Assembly: GCA_036676415.1 (NCBI GenBank)
Contig: JAKFCX010000025.1
Coordinates: 177,441-241,440 of the forward strand
Length of the DNA stretch: 64,000 nucleotides
From: JAEZDC01 sp036676415
GTDB taxonomy: Bacteria > Bacteroidota > Bacteroidia > Chitinophagales > Chitinophagaceae
Direction of reading: 5' to 3'
Of the stretch, positions 8,151 through 16,038 are shown in pieces. A program made the translations under genes and the position numbers. Below the pieces are notes generated by a model. That model was not told the origin of the DNA, did not search any database, and worked only from the letters and a program-made list of their open reading frames with translations. How positions within the stretch are numbered: position 1 is the stretch's first letter; each line of letters begins with the position of its first letter.

Positions 8151-9068
8151 TTATCTGTAATAGTAAATGAGTGTGAAATTTCTATTGGGATTATTTGCTG
8201 CCATCTGGCCATTCTTAGGATGGTTCTGCGCATTGTAATTATAGGCCAGGCTTACGATGTTCGACTGGTTATTTACTACATCGGTTTGCACACCTTTGAT
8301 ACAGTTGTTGGGACCGTAGTAAATATCACCGATGAAAATGCCGTCATTCTTAAAATAATGCACGTTTGGTTTGTCATCGAAGGTGTAAAGCGTTTTATTG
8401 GCGAGTTTCAGCTGACTGGTAGCCTGGTCAACATAATAACTTCTTAGTTCCTTAACATTACCCGCAACATCATAAAAATATTCCACCTTCCTTGCTAATG
8501 TTGGCGGACCAGGAATAAAATCGTTGGAGCTGTAGGTCACTGAACTTGCGACCCTGCCACCCGAAAATGTATAAAGGGTACTGTCTACCATGTTTGCAAT
8601 ACCCATATCAGCTTTTGTAACAACATAATCAAATTCTACAGAAGATGCTGAAGGATAATGAACTGTTGAACGGATAGAGTCTAATGCACCAAATAAACTG
8701 GTATCCAAAGTGTTCGCTGTTACAAATTTTACAATTCGTCCGCTGGCATCTCTCTCGAAGGTTTTATAAATATTGTAGGTGATATCGAACGTGTCATACT
8801 TTTCTTTACCCAGGCACACATACTTAATGAATTTATCTGCGCTATTATAATCGAATAAAGCAACTACAGAATCCAGGTTGTTTTTACGAACAGCTCTTAA
8901 CAATACCGTTCCATTAGTTCCACCAGTAACGCCGTTTGGATTGGCCTGTGGACCACTGCCACCACCGGGTGTGGTTGGATTATTAACAAGGTTCCAGTCG
9001 ATTTCTTTCTGACATGAAAACAAAGTGAGACTGGCTACAATGGTTAGCAGTAGTAGAACGGGTTTCAT
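8151..9068 (-). CDS. Lipoprotein with YD-repeat-like strands (paralogue)
   Basis: A 305-residue protein with an SPII signal (LFSCQKEID), a Pro/Gly/Asn-rich linker, and a beta-rich body (LDSVVALFDYNSADKFIKYV, FERDASGRIVKFVTAN, YTFDDKPNVHYF). The body lines up along its length with the neighbouring 294-residue lipoprotein. The gap to that gene is 2 bases and the gap from the sucB stop is 32 bases, so read-through from the odh genes is possible. Function unknown; the repeated DxxGRI/KxxY pattern suggests a beta-sheet wrap like RHS proteins. Confidence 0.78.
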   Translation of the reverse strand: MKPVLLLLTIVASLTLFSCQKEIDWNLVNNPTTPGGGSGPQANPNGVTGGTNGTVLLRAVRKNNLDSVVALFDYNSADKFIKYVCLGKEKYDTFDITYNIYKTFERDASGRIVKFVTANTLDTSLFGALDSIRSTVHYPSASSVEFDYVVTKADMGIANMVDSTLYTFSGGRVASSVTYSSNDFIPGPPTLARKVEYFYDVAGNVKELRSYYVDQATSQLKLANKTLYTFDDKPNVHYFKNDGIFIGDIYYGPNNCIKGVQTDVVNNQSNIVSLAYNYNAQNHPKNGQMAANNPNRNFTLIYYYR

Positions 9069-9100
9069 AGATTTGTTTTGGTTGCACTAATATAAAAAAA

Positions 9101-10360
9101 CTAAAGCTCCAGCAGTGCTTTTACCGGGTCTTTTCCAATTAATAGTAATCCGGGATTCTCCAACAATTCTTTTACTCTCACTAAGAAGCTCACACTTTCT
9201 CTACCATCGATGATCCTGTGATCGTAACTCAAAGCCAGGTACATCATTGGTTTAATTACCACTTGCCCATTCTCCACCATGGCTCTTTCCTGTATCTTAT
9301 GCATTCCTAGAATAGCGCTCTGCGGAATATTAATGATCGGTGTGCTCATCAAACTTCCAAATACACCACCATTGGTGATGGTGAAAGTTCCGCCCTGCAG
9401 GTCTTCAGCCGTTAACTTACTGTCTCTTGCTTTGCCGGCCACTTCAATCACTTTCTTTTCAATATCGGCCATGCTAAGGCTCTCCACATTCCTGATTACC
9501 GGAACGGTCAGACCTCTTGGTGTACTTACCGCAATGCTTATATCTGCATAATCGTGATAGATAATTTCATCACTATCAAGATATGCATTCACTGCAGGCC
9601 ACTCACTCAATGCAATGGCACAAGCTTTTGCAAAGAAGCTCATGAAGCCAAGGTTTACACCATGTGCTTTGTTAAACGAATCTTTGTGTTGCTTTCGTAT
9701 GTTCATGATGGAACTCATGTCCACTTCGTTAAAAGTGGTGAGCATTGCAGTTGTGTTCTTGGCTTCCACCAATCTCCGGCTGATGGTCTTGCGGAGATTG
9801 CTCATCTTCTCTCTTCTCTCGTTCCTGCTGAACAAAGCCTGTCCTTCGAAGGATTTTTTACCAGGGTTTGATAAAGCTTCCAGCACATCATGTTTCATGA
9901 TCTTACCTCCTACGCCACTTGGTGTAATAGAAGTTGGATCAACTTTTTTGTCTGCAATAATTGCACTGGCAACAGGTGTTGCTTTTACATCATTCGGAAC
10001 AGATGTAACCGGTGCCTGTGAAGTTGGTTGTTGGATGTTGGTTGTTGGTTGTTCAACCTTTTTCTCGCTGGTAGCCTCCGCTTGTGGTTTGTCACTTGCA
10101 GCCTGTGGCTCACCTGCAGGTTTGGCTGCAGTTTCATCAATATTTGCCAGTACACTTCCAATATTCAACGTATCACCTTCTTTCGCTACCGTTTTTAAAA
10201 CACCTGCCTGTTCGGCATTCACTTCAAATGTTGCCTTCTCACTTTCCAGTTCAGCGATCACTTCATCACGATCAACATAATCACCGTCTTTTTTAACCCA
10301 CTTGAGCAGTGTTACTTCAGTAATTGATTCACCAACTGTAGGCACTTTTATTTCGATCAT
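9101..10360 (-). CDS. sucB: 2-oxoglutarate dehydrogenase E2 (dihydrolipoyl succinyltransferase)
   Basis: A 419-residue E2 subunit that transfers the succinyl group from E1 to CoA in the TCA cycle. It has an N-terminal lipoyl domain with the modified Lys at residue 42 (ELESEKATFEV), an Ala/Pro/Gln-rich linker, a peripheral-subunit-binding domain (PVASAIIADKKVD... GVGGKIMKHDVLEAL), and a catalytic domain ending SYDHRIIDGRE with His 381 and Asp 385. A degenerate repeat in the linker (10022-10057) encodes QPTTNIQQPTSQ. It lies 130 bases downstream of sucA on the same strand. No E3 gene is in the window. Confidence 0.96.
   Translation of the reverse strand: MIEIKVPTVGESITEVTLLKWVKKDGDYVDRDEVIAELESEKATFEVNAEQAGVLKTVAKEGDTLNIGSVLANIDETAAKPAGEPQAASDKPQAEATSEKKVEQPTTNIQQPTSQAPVTSVPNDVKATPVASAIIADKKVDPTSITPSGVGGKIMKHDVLEALSNPGKKSFEGQALFSRNERREKMSNLRKTISRRLVEAKNTTAMLTTFNEVDMSSIMNIRKQHKDSFNKAHGVNLGFMSFFAKACAIALSEWPAVNAYLDSDEIIYHDYADISIAVSTPRGLTVPVIRNVESLSMADIEKKVIEVAGKARDSKLTAEDLQGGTFTITNGGVFGSLMSTPIINIPQSAILGMHKIQERAMVENGQVVIKPMMYLALSYDHRIIDGRESVSFLVRVKELLENPGLLLIGKDPVKALLEL
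10022..10057. repeat. Degenerate GTTGGTTGTTG repeat in the sucB linker
   Basis: Repeated GTTGGTTGTTG/GATGTTG units on the plus strand are read on the minus strand as a Gln/Pro/Thr/Asn-rich linker segment. The linker tolerates length change. Confidence 0.55.
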
Positions 10361-10403
10361 AATATTTTTATTAAGTCAGCTGTTTGTTCTTTGTTTGATC
10401 TTT

Positions 10404-10428
10404 TGTTGTGTCACTCACTTGTGCTGCA
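10404..10428 (-). repeat. Dispersed GTACAAG-type repeat, copy 1 (between sucA and sucB)
   Basis: On the minus strand it reads GCACAAGTGAGTGACACAACA. It shares the core ACAAGTGAGTGACACAACA with copies near 13423, 17783 and 48558. Confidence 0.75.
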
Positions 10429-10450
10429 ACAATTCTATTCAACAGTACCA

Positions 10451-10483
10451 ACTTTTCCAAAGTTTGGAACTTTGGAAAAGTTA
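10451..10483. repeat. 13-bp perfect inverted repeat after sucA
   Basis: AACTTTTCCAAAG, a 7-base spacer, then CTTTGGAAAAGTT. It lies 8 bases past the sucA stop. No T run follows on the minus strand, so it is more likely an intercistronic hairpin than a full terminator. Confidence 0.75.
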
Positions 10484-10490
10484 TTTAGCT

Positions 10491-13241
10491 CTACAAGCTA
10501 AACGCAGTATCAATTATTTCCTTCTGCTCCTGTGCATGCACTTTAGAATATCCGGTGGCTGTTGATGCACTTAAATGCCTGCTGATGACACCATAGTTTA
10601 TATTCTTCAGGTGCATTTGTAAAAATCCTGCGGCACCCATATTCAATGGTTCTTCCTGTACCCAGAACCATGTTGCCCTACTGTACTTTTTATATAGTTC
10701 ATTCAATTGCTTTTCCGGCAAAGGATATAATTGCTCTAAACGGATAACAGCAACATCATTCTTTCCTTCTTTCTGTTTTCTTTCTGCCAGCTCAAAATAT
10801 ATCTTTCCACTGCAGAATAACACTTTTGTAATTCCGGTTGCAGCTTCTACTGTTGGATCATCGATCACTTCTTTAAATCCACCTTCAGAGAATTCACTAA
10901 CAGGACTATGTGTTCCGGGATAACGCAGATTGGCTTTAGGCGTAAAGATCACCAGCGGTTTTCTGAACGGCCATGCCAGTTGTCTTCTGAAAGCATGGAA
11001 AAGATTGGCCGAGGTAGTGATGTTTGCAACAACAATATTCAACTCTGCACACATCTGTAAGAATCGTTCCATTCTTCCACTGCTGTGCTCTGGACCCTGT
11101 CCTTCGTAGCCATGTGGCAGCAACATGGTAACGCCATTCATCCTGTTCCACTTCTGCTCTCCGGCAACAATGAACTGGTCGATGATCGTTTGAGCTCCGT
11201 TGGCAAAATCACCGAACTGTGCTTCCCATATTACCAATGCATGAGGATTGGCCATGGAGTAACCATATTCAAATCCTAATACAGCATATTCACTCAGTAA
11301 AGAATTATAGATCAGGAACTTTTTCTGGTTATCCTGGAAATGATTTAACCGGTTGTAGCCTTTGTTGGTATTCTCATCATAGATCACAGCATGACGATGA
11401 CTGAAGGTTCCTCGCTTCACATCCTGTCCACTCATTCTTACCACATTTCCTTCTGCCACAAGCGAACTGTAAGCAAGCAATTCACCTGTAGCCCAGTCGA
11501 TCTTGTTCTCTGTCTCGAACAACTTTATTTTATCCTGCAGCAACTTCTCCACCTTACGTAAAGGCTGAAAATCTGCAGGCCATTTCATTAACTGATTAAA
11601 TAATCTCTTCACCTCATCAGCACTGATGGCAGTTGAAGGTGAACTGTCAAAATCTTCTGTTGTTGCTTTTCGTAAACTTCTCCACCACTCTTCAGGCTGC
11701 TGGTATTTGTATGGTAAAGGATTTTGTTTGATTTCATCCAGTCTTTCCTGGAGATCAGTCCAGAACTTCTTTTCCATTTTCTTAGCCAGTTCTATCGCAC
11801 CAAGTTCACCATGTTCCATCAGGAACTGCGTGTACTTTTCTCTCGGATTGGCATGCTTATCAATAATGCCATACATCTTTGGCTGTGTGTACTTGGGATC
11901 GTCACCTTCGTTGTGCCCGTGACGACGATAACACAGCATATCAATGAAAATATCGGAATTAAATTTCTGCCTGTATTCGGTGGCTATCTCTACAGCTTTC
12001 ACCATTGCTTCAGCATCATCACCATTCACATGCAATACAGGAGCCTGTATCATTGCTGCAATAGATGTACAGTAATCTGCACTTCTTGCATCATCAAAAT
12101 CTGTTGTAAACCCGATCTGGTTATTGATCACCAGGTGAATGGTTCCACCTGTGTAATAACCTTTCAGGTAACTCATCTGCACAATTTCGTACACCACACC
12201 CTGGCCTGCAACAGATGCATCACCATGAATGAGTATGGGCAATACTTTATCGTAATCGTGATTGTACACTACATCCGCCTTTGCCCTGGCAAAACCAAGA
12301 ACAACCGGGTCTACTGCTTCCAAATGTGATGGATTGGGTGAAAGTTTCAGGTAAATTTTCTTTCCGCTCCAGGTTTCTACTTCTGCACCAAAACCCATGT
12401 GATATTTCACATCTCCACTTCCCATGGTTGTATCAACAGCACTGCCTTCAAATTCGCTGAATATTTGTTCGTAGGTTTTTCCTAACACATTAGCCAGCAC
12501 ATTTAATCTACCTCTGTGTGCCATACCGATCACTACTTCCTGTACATCATCGTTAGCTGCGGTGTTGATGATGGCATCTAAAGCTGCAATAGCAGTTTCA
12601 CCACCTTCTAATGAAAATCGTTTTTGACCTATGTATTTTGTATGAAGGAATTTTTCGAAGATCACACCCTGGTTTAGTTTTTCCAGTATTCTCTTTTTCT
12701 GATCAAGCGAAACAGGTTGCCATAATTTTTCTTCCACAGCATTCTCCAGCCAGGCACAACGTTCTTCATCGTTTACATAAGTATATTCAACACCGACTGA
12801 TGATGCATATATCTTATTTAGCTTGTTTAATATATCCTGCAATGAAGAGCCAGGCAGACCAATGAATTTACCTGATTGGAAACCCGTACTCAGATCAGTG
12901 TCTGACAATCCAAAATGCTGGAGATCGAGATTGGCTTTCCTGTCTTTTCTGGGACGGATGGGGTTTGTTTTAGCTACCAGGTGAGCTTTTTTACGATAAG
13001 CATGAATCAATTGGTAAACCCCGAATTCTTTTCCCAGGTCAACAGCACCTGCATCCATTTTTGTTTCTGCAGCTTTTGGTGCAGCAGATACGTTTCCATT
13101 AACAGAAGAAACAGCAAAATCGAATCCTTCAAAGAACTTTTTAAGGTCAGGATCAACGCTTTGCGGGTTATTAAGATATTCTTTGTAAAGATTTTCAACG
13201 AACGACGGATGTGAGCTGGTGATGTATGAGAAATCCTTCAT
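10491..13241 (-). CDS. sucA: 2-oxoglutarate dehydrogenase E1
   Basis: A 916-residue thiamine-diphosphate-dependent E1 that decarboxylates 2-oxoglutarate and passes the succinyl group to SucB. The N terminus has the E2-binding segment typical of OdhA/SucA (SFVENLYKEYLNNPQSVDPDLKKFFEGFD). Internal landmarks include GMAHRGRLNVL, FGAEVETW, the ThDP-site segment IHGDASVAGQGVVYE, RRHGHNEGDDP, and the C-terminal LLPHGYEGQGPEHSSGR. Length is normal. A dispersed repeat copy lies on each side of the gene. A TATATTTG -7 element sits 26 bases upstream of the ATG. Confidence 0.97.
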   Translation of the reverse strand: MKDFSYITSSHPSFVENLYKEYLNNPQSVDPDLKKFFEGFDFAVSSVNGNVSAAPKAAETKMDAGAVDLGKEFGVYQLIHAYRKKAHLVAKTNPIRPRKDRKANLDLQHFGLSDTDLSTGFQSGKFIGLPGSSLQDILNKLNKIYASSVGVEYTYVNDEERCAWLENAVEEKLWQPVSLDQKKRILEKLNQGVIFEKFLHTKYIGQKRFSLEGGETAIAALDAIINTAANDDVQEVVIGMAHRGRLNVLANVLGKTYEQIFSEFEGSAVDTTMGSGDVKYHMGFGAEVETWSGKKIYLKLSPNPSHLEAVDPVVLGFARAKADVVYNHDYDKVLPILIHGDASVAGQGVVYEIVQMSYLKGYYTGGTIHLVINNQIGFTTDFDDARSADYCTSIAAMIQAPVLHVNGDDAEAMVKAVEIATEYRQKFNSDIFIDMLCYRRHGHNEGDDPKYTQPKMYGIIDKHANPREKYTQFLMEHGELGAIELAKKMEKKFWTDLQERLDEIKQNPLPYKYQQPEEWWRSLRKATTEDFDSSPSTAISADEVKRLFNQLMKWPADFQPLRKVEKLLQDKIKLFETENKIDWATGELLAYSSLVAEGNVVRMSGQDVKRGTFSHRHAVIYDENTNKGYNRLNHFQDNQKKFLIYNSLLSEYAVLGFEYGYSMANPHALVIWEAQFGDFANGAQTIIDQFIVAGEQKWNRMNGVTMLLPHGYEGQGPEHSSGRMERFLQMCAELNIVVANITTSANLFHAFRRQLAWPFRKPLVIFTPKANLRYPGTHSPVSEFSEGGFKEVIDDPTVEAATGITKVLFCSGKIYFELAERKQKEGKNDVAVIRLEQLYPLPEKQLNELYKKYSRATWFWVQEEPLNMGAAGFLQMHLKNINYGVISRHLSASTATGYSKVHAQEQKEIIDTAFSL

Positions 13242-13266
13242 TATTCGGTTGTTACTTAATGGGCTG

Positions 13267-13274
13267 CAAATATA
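13267..13274 (-). promoter_or_regulatory. -7 element upstream of sucA
   Basis: The minus strand reads TATATTTG, then GCAGCCCATT. The 17 bases TATATTTGCAGCCCATT are identical to those upstream of tRNA-Met. Confidence 0.5.
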
Positions 13275-13420
13275 AGTTAGAAAGTCAATGGGTCATTGGG
13301 AAAGTCAATAAGTCGAAATGTATTAAAGATGGTCATTAATAATGGAGAATAAGCTGATCTGGTGAATTATGCAAATGACTTTTGACCATTGACTCAATGA
13401 CTTGCCGAATAGGGCTAAAA

Positions 13421-13453
13421 CTGTACAAGTGAGTGACACAACAACAGCTGAAT
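13421..13453 (+). repeat. Dispersed GTACAAG-type repeat, copy 2
   Basis: It contains GTACAAGTGAGTGACACAAC followed by AACAGCTGAAT. It lies upstream of rpsT in the divergent region. Confidence 0.8.
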
Positions 13454-13539
13454 TGCAGTTTCTTAGCTGGCTAAACCATAAAAAACTCTTAACAACAGAG
13501 AAATTTGGCAGAAAATTTCCAACTTTGATTGCAGACCCT

Positions 13540-13547
13540 TACCTTTG
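13540..13547 (+). promoter_or_regulatory. -7 element of the rpsT promoter
   Basis: TACCTTTG fits TAnnTTTG and lies 21 bases before the chosen ATG, giving a very short leader. No good -33 element was found. Confidence 0.5.
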
Positions 13548-13568
13548 CCGTCCTTAAAAAAGGAAATA

Positions 13569-13829
13569 ATGGCAAATCATAAAGCTACCAAGAAAGATGT
13601 GAGACAAGCTGCAAAACGCAGAGATCGTAACCGTTACACTGGCAAAACTACACGTAATGCTATTCGTGACCTGAAAGCTACAGAAGGTGCAGCTTATGGT
13701 GAAGCCTTACCGAACGTTATTTCTATGATCGACAAACTGGCTAAAACAGGTGTTATTCATAAGAATAAAGCCGGCAACCTGAAAAGCAAATTGGTTAAAA
13801 GAGCAGCGAAAGCTACTGCTACTGCTTAA
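13569..13829 (+). CDS. rpsT: 30S ribosomal protein S20
   Basis: An 86-residue, Lys/Arg-rich, all-helical protein that binds 16S rRNA in the small subunit. The start MANHKATKKDVRQAAKRR is the family's conserved N terminus, so the ATG at 13569 is chosen over an upstream TTG that would lie close to the likely transcription start. The second half (EALPNVISMIDKLAKTGVIHKNKAGNLKSKL) matches the conserved S20 helix pair. It is monocistronic, with its own -7 element and a strong terminator. Confidence 0.96.
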   Translation: MANHKATKKDVRQAAKRRDRNRYTGKTTRNAIRDLKATEGAAYGEALPNVISMIDKLAKTGVIHKNKAGNLKSKLVKRAAKATATA

Positions 13830-13852
13830 CCTGATATAAATATTTAATTTTT

Positions 13853-13881
13853 AAATCCTACCTTTTATGGTAGGATTTTTC
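13853..13881 (+). terminator. rpsT terminator
   Basis: The stem AAATCCTACC / GGTAGGATTT with loop TTTTAT is followed by TT. Confidence 0.85.
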
Positions 13882-13888
13882 ATTGTAG

Positions 13889-13903
13889 GACTCCTCTGGA
13901 GTC
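13889..13903. repeat. REP-like palindrome GACTCC-TCT-GGAGTC
   Basis: A 6-bp stem with a 3-base loop. It has the same CTCC-NNN-GGAG design as the palindrome at 13940 and those at 34261-34831. Confidence 0.55.
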
Positions 13904-13939
13904 AGAACATCATCATTTTACTTGCATCTATTAATATAT

Positions 13940-13954
13940 GGCTCCGCTGGAGCC
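13940..13954. repeat. REP-like palindrome GGCTCC-GCT-GGAGCC
   Basis: A 6-bp stem with a 3-base loop, just downstream of the histidine kinase stop. It is 36 bases from a related palindrome, giving a REP-doublet-like layout. Confidence 0.6.
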
Positions 13955-13958
13955 TTCG

Positions 13959-15314
13959 TTATTTAATAAACTCAACTACGAACCGGTTCAGGTCTTCACC
14001 TTCAGATTCATAATGAACTGTACCCAGGTGAAGATGAATGATACGGTTAACGATTGAAAGACCCAAGCCAAAACCTTTTAGTCCCATTGCATTTTGCCCC
14101 CTGAAGAAAGGAATGAATAAACGGCTTCTTTCTTCCTGCGGTATTTGCTTGCCGGTATTTTCAAACGTAATGAACACCTGGTCAGTATTTGCAGAAATGG
14201 CGATAGCTACTTTCCTGTTATCAGAATAACGGTGTGCGTTTTTAATCAGGTTAAGAAATGCCGATTTGAGCAAAGCCTCATTTCCTTTAACGCAAAGCAT
14301 GTTCTCATCTTCGGGAATTGAAGCAAAACCGATGGTAATGTTGATGTCTTTGAACATTTTTCTCGAAGACTCCACTGTTTCGAAAAGTAATTCATCAATT
14401 CTAACTTCTGGCCAATCACCTGCTGCTGCTATTTTTTCGAATTGAGAAAGCGATAGCAATGAGTTGGTGAGGTCAATAAGACCCTGCTGGTCTTCCTTCA
14501 GGCTTTCCAGTACTTTTCTGTACTGTGCCGGTTCCATATCTTCTCTTAATGCAGATTCTGTTTGCAAGAGCATACTTGCCATGGGTGTTCTCAATTCATG
14601 AGAGGCGTGATGCACAAAACTTTTTTGAATATTGAAAGCTTTCTCAAGCCTGTTGAGCATTTCATTGAAATTGCTGGCTATCTGCGTCAACTCATCATTG
14701 ATACTGCCAACAGGAACTCTTTGGGTGAGATTACTTTCGCTGATCTTTCCTATCTCCTCACTCAACTTTGTAAGCGGTCTTGTGATCTGCCTTGCATAAA
14801 TAAACGATACCACAGCTGTGACACCCACAGCGGCGATAAAAACAAGAAAGAGGATCAGCCTTAAGTTCTCCAGTTTTCTTACACCAACCCTGTCATATGC
14901 TGCAGACACAACATACACATCTGCAGAAGGGAAATACTTAATGATCCCTTCTTTTTCACCATACGAAAATCGTTTGGTTTGTTTCTCCTTCGCTGATAAT
15001 AAATGACTACCCGTTAAAAGAAAATTCGCAGTATCGGGAAATTTATAAAGCAGGTTCATTGAGCCATCCAGAATGAAATCCTCTTCTTCGTATAGCTGCC
15101 TTCCAGATTGCAGATTTAGCCTGAGGATAACTGAATCCTCATAACGATCAACAAAACGGAATGCAAAAGTCTGCATGGCCTGTTGCTCCACTCGTTTGTA
15201 AAAATCTTCTTTACGAAAATCGTGGTAAAGGAAATAAATAGCAGCCATAGCACCCGAAATGATGACTGCAACCAGTAAGGTAAAAAGTAAAGCGAACCGG
15301 AATTTCAGGTTCAT
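13959..15314 (-). CDS. Sensor histidine kinase (HAMP, class I)
   Basis: A 451-residue membrane kinase. TM1 is at about 7-29, a periplasmic sensor of about 120 residues follows, and TM2 is at about 150-172 with a HAMP linker after it (ARQITRPLTKLSEEIGKI). The HisKA box has the phosphorylated His in SHELRTPMASM. The ATPase domain shows the N box (LIKNAHRYSDN), the F box (IPFFRGQNA) and GFGLGLSIV. Its start overlaps the regulator stop by 4 bases (ATGA), so the two form a coupled pair with the regulator first. The signal is unknown. Architecture resembles the metal- and envelope-stress kinases of the CusS/ArlS kind. Confidence 0.93.
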   Translation of the reverse strand: MNLKFRFALLFTLLVAVIISGAMAAIYFLYHDFRKEDFYKRVEQQAMQTFAFRFVDRYEDSVILRLNLQSGRQLYEEEDFILDGSMNLLYKFPDTANFLLTGSHLLSAKEKQTKRFSYGEKEGIIKYFPSADVYVVSAAYDRVGVRKLENLRLILFLVFIAAVGVTAVVSFIYARQITRPLTKLSEEIGKISESNLTQRVPVGSINDELTQIASNFNEMLNRLEKAFNIQKSFVHHASHELRTPMASMLLQTESALREDMEPAQYRKVLESLKEDQQGLIDLTNSLLSLSQFEKIAAAGDWPEVRIDELLFETVESSRKMFKDINITIGFASIPEDENMLCVKGNEALLKSAFLNLIKNAHRYSDNRKVAIAISANTDQVFITFENTGKQIPQEERSRLFIPFFRGQNAMGLKGFGLGLSIVNRIIHLHLGTVHYESEGEDLNRFVVEFIK

Positions 15315-16009
15315 GAGATCGGCGTTTCTTTTACATAATAACCGAAGCCTGGTTTGGTATGTATAAGCTTAGAGCCGAAAGGTTTATCTATTTTATTTCT
15401 AAGGAAACTGATATAAACTTCAATGGTATTGGTGCCGGTATCAAAGCTAAGATCCCACACCTTGGCAAGAATATCCTGCTTGGAAATGACTTTTCCTTTG
15501 TTACGTGATAATAAAACCAGTAAAGCAAATTCTTTGGCGGTAAGATTAATGATCTTGCCTTCACGGGTAACGGTTTTATTCTCCATATCGATCTCAAGAT
15601 CTCCGACCACAATTCTTTCTGCCACATCGGTTCCTGATTCTGAACGTTTGATGAAGACCTTGATCCTGGCCATCAATTCATCGAAATGGAAAGGCTTGGT
15701 GATATAGTCATCTGCACCGAAGTTGAATGCATCCATTTTATCCTGCAACTCACCCAAAGCTGTAAGCATGATGATCGGAACATTCTTATTGATCTCCCTG
15801 AATTCTTTGCATAGCGCCAGGCCATTTTTGTAGGGAAGATTCACATCCAACACCACCATAGCATAGTTGTGCTGCTTAAAAAGTTTCTCGGCCACCAGCC
15901 CATCATAGGCTACATCTGCCTGGTAACCTTGCCGCTGTAATTCTTCCTGAATCACCTGTCCAAGCTTAGGCTCGTCTTCTGCTAATAATATTCTTAGGTT
16001 GTTTTCCAT
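15311..16009 (-). CDS. OmpR/PhoB-family response regulator
   Basis: A 232-residue regulator. The receiver domain has acidic residues at 11-13, the phospho-acceptor Asp at 55 (MVVLDVNLP) and Lys 105 in DDYITKPF. The C-terminal winged helix contains LTAKEFALLVLLSRNKGKVISK and NTIEVYISFLRNKID. It is the first gene of a two-gene operon with the overlapping kinase. It is divergent from the M14 peptidase gene with only 29 bases between them, so their promoters must overlap and the regulator may influence that gene. Confidence 0.95.
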   Translation of the reverse strand: MENNLRILLAEDEPKLGQVIQEELQRQGYQADVAYDGLVAEKLFKQHNYAMVVLDVNLPYKNGLALCKEFREINKNVPIIMLTALGELQDKMDAFNFGADDYITKPFHFDELMARIKVFIKRSESGTDVAERIVVGDLEIDMENKTVTREGKIINLTAKEFALLVLLSRNKGKVISKQDILAKVWDLSFDTGTNTIEVYISFLRNKIDKPFGSKLIHTKPGFGYYVKETPIS

Positions 16010-16038
16010 TACTTTAGTACCATTTCAATCACAAATTA

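Larger units (their letters stand above)
13242..13568. other. Divergent intergenic region sucA / rpsT
   Basis: It holds the sucA -7 element (13267-13274, minus strand), a patch of short repeats of the type AAGTCAATGGGTCATTGG between about 13284 and 13402, dispersed repeat copy 2 (13421-13453) and the rpsT -7 element (13540-13547). No coding frame was found. Confidence 0.6.

Noticed and set aside
9615..10280. 221-codon plus-strand frame opposite sucB
   Set aside because: It is the antisense shadow of a well-supported enzyme gene, with no independent signal.
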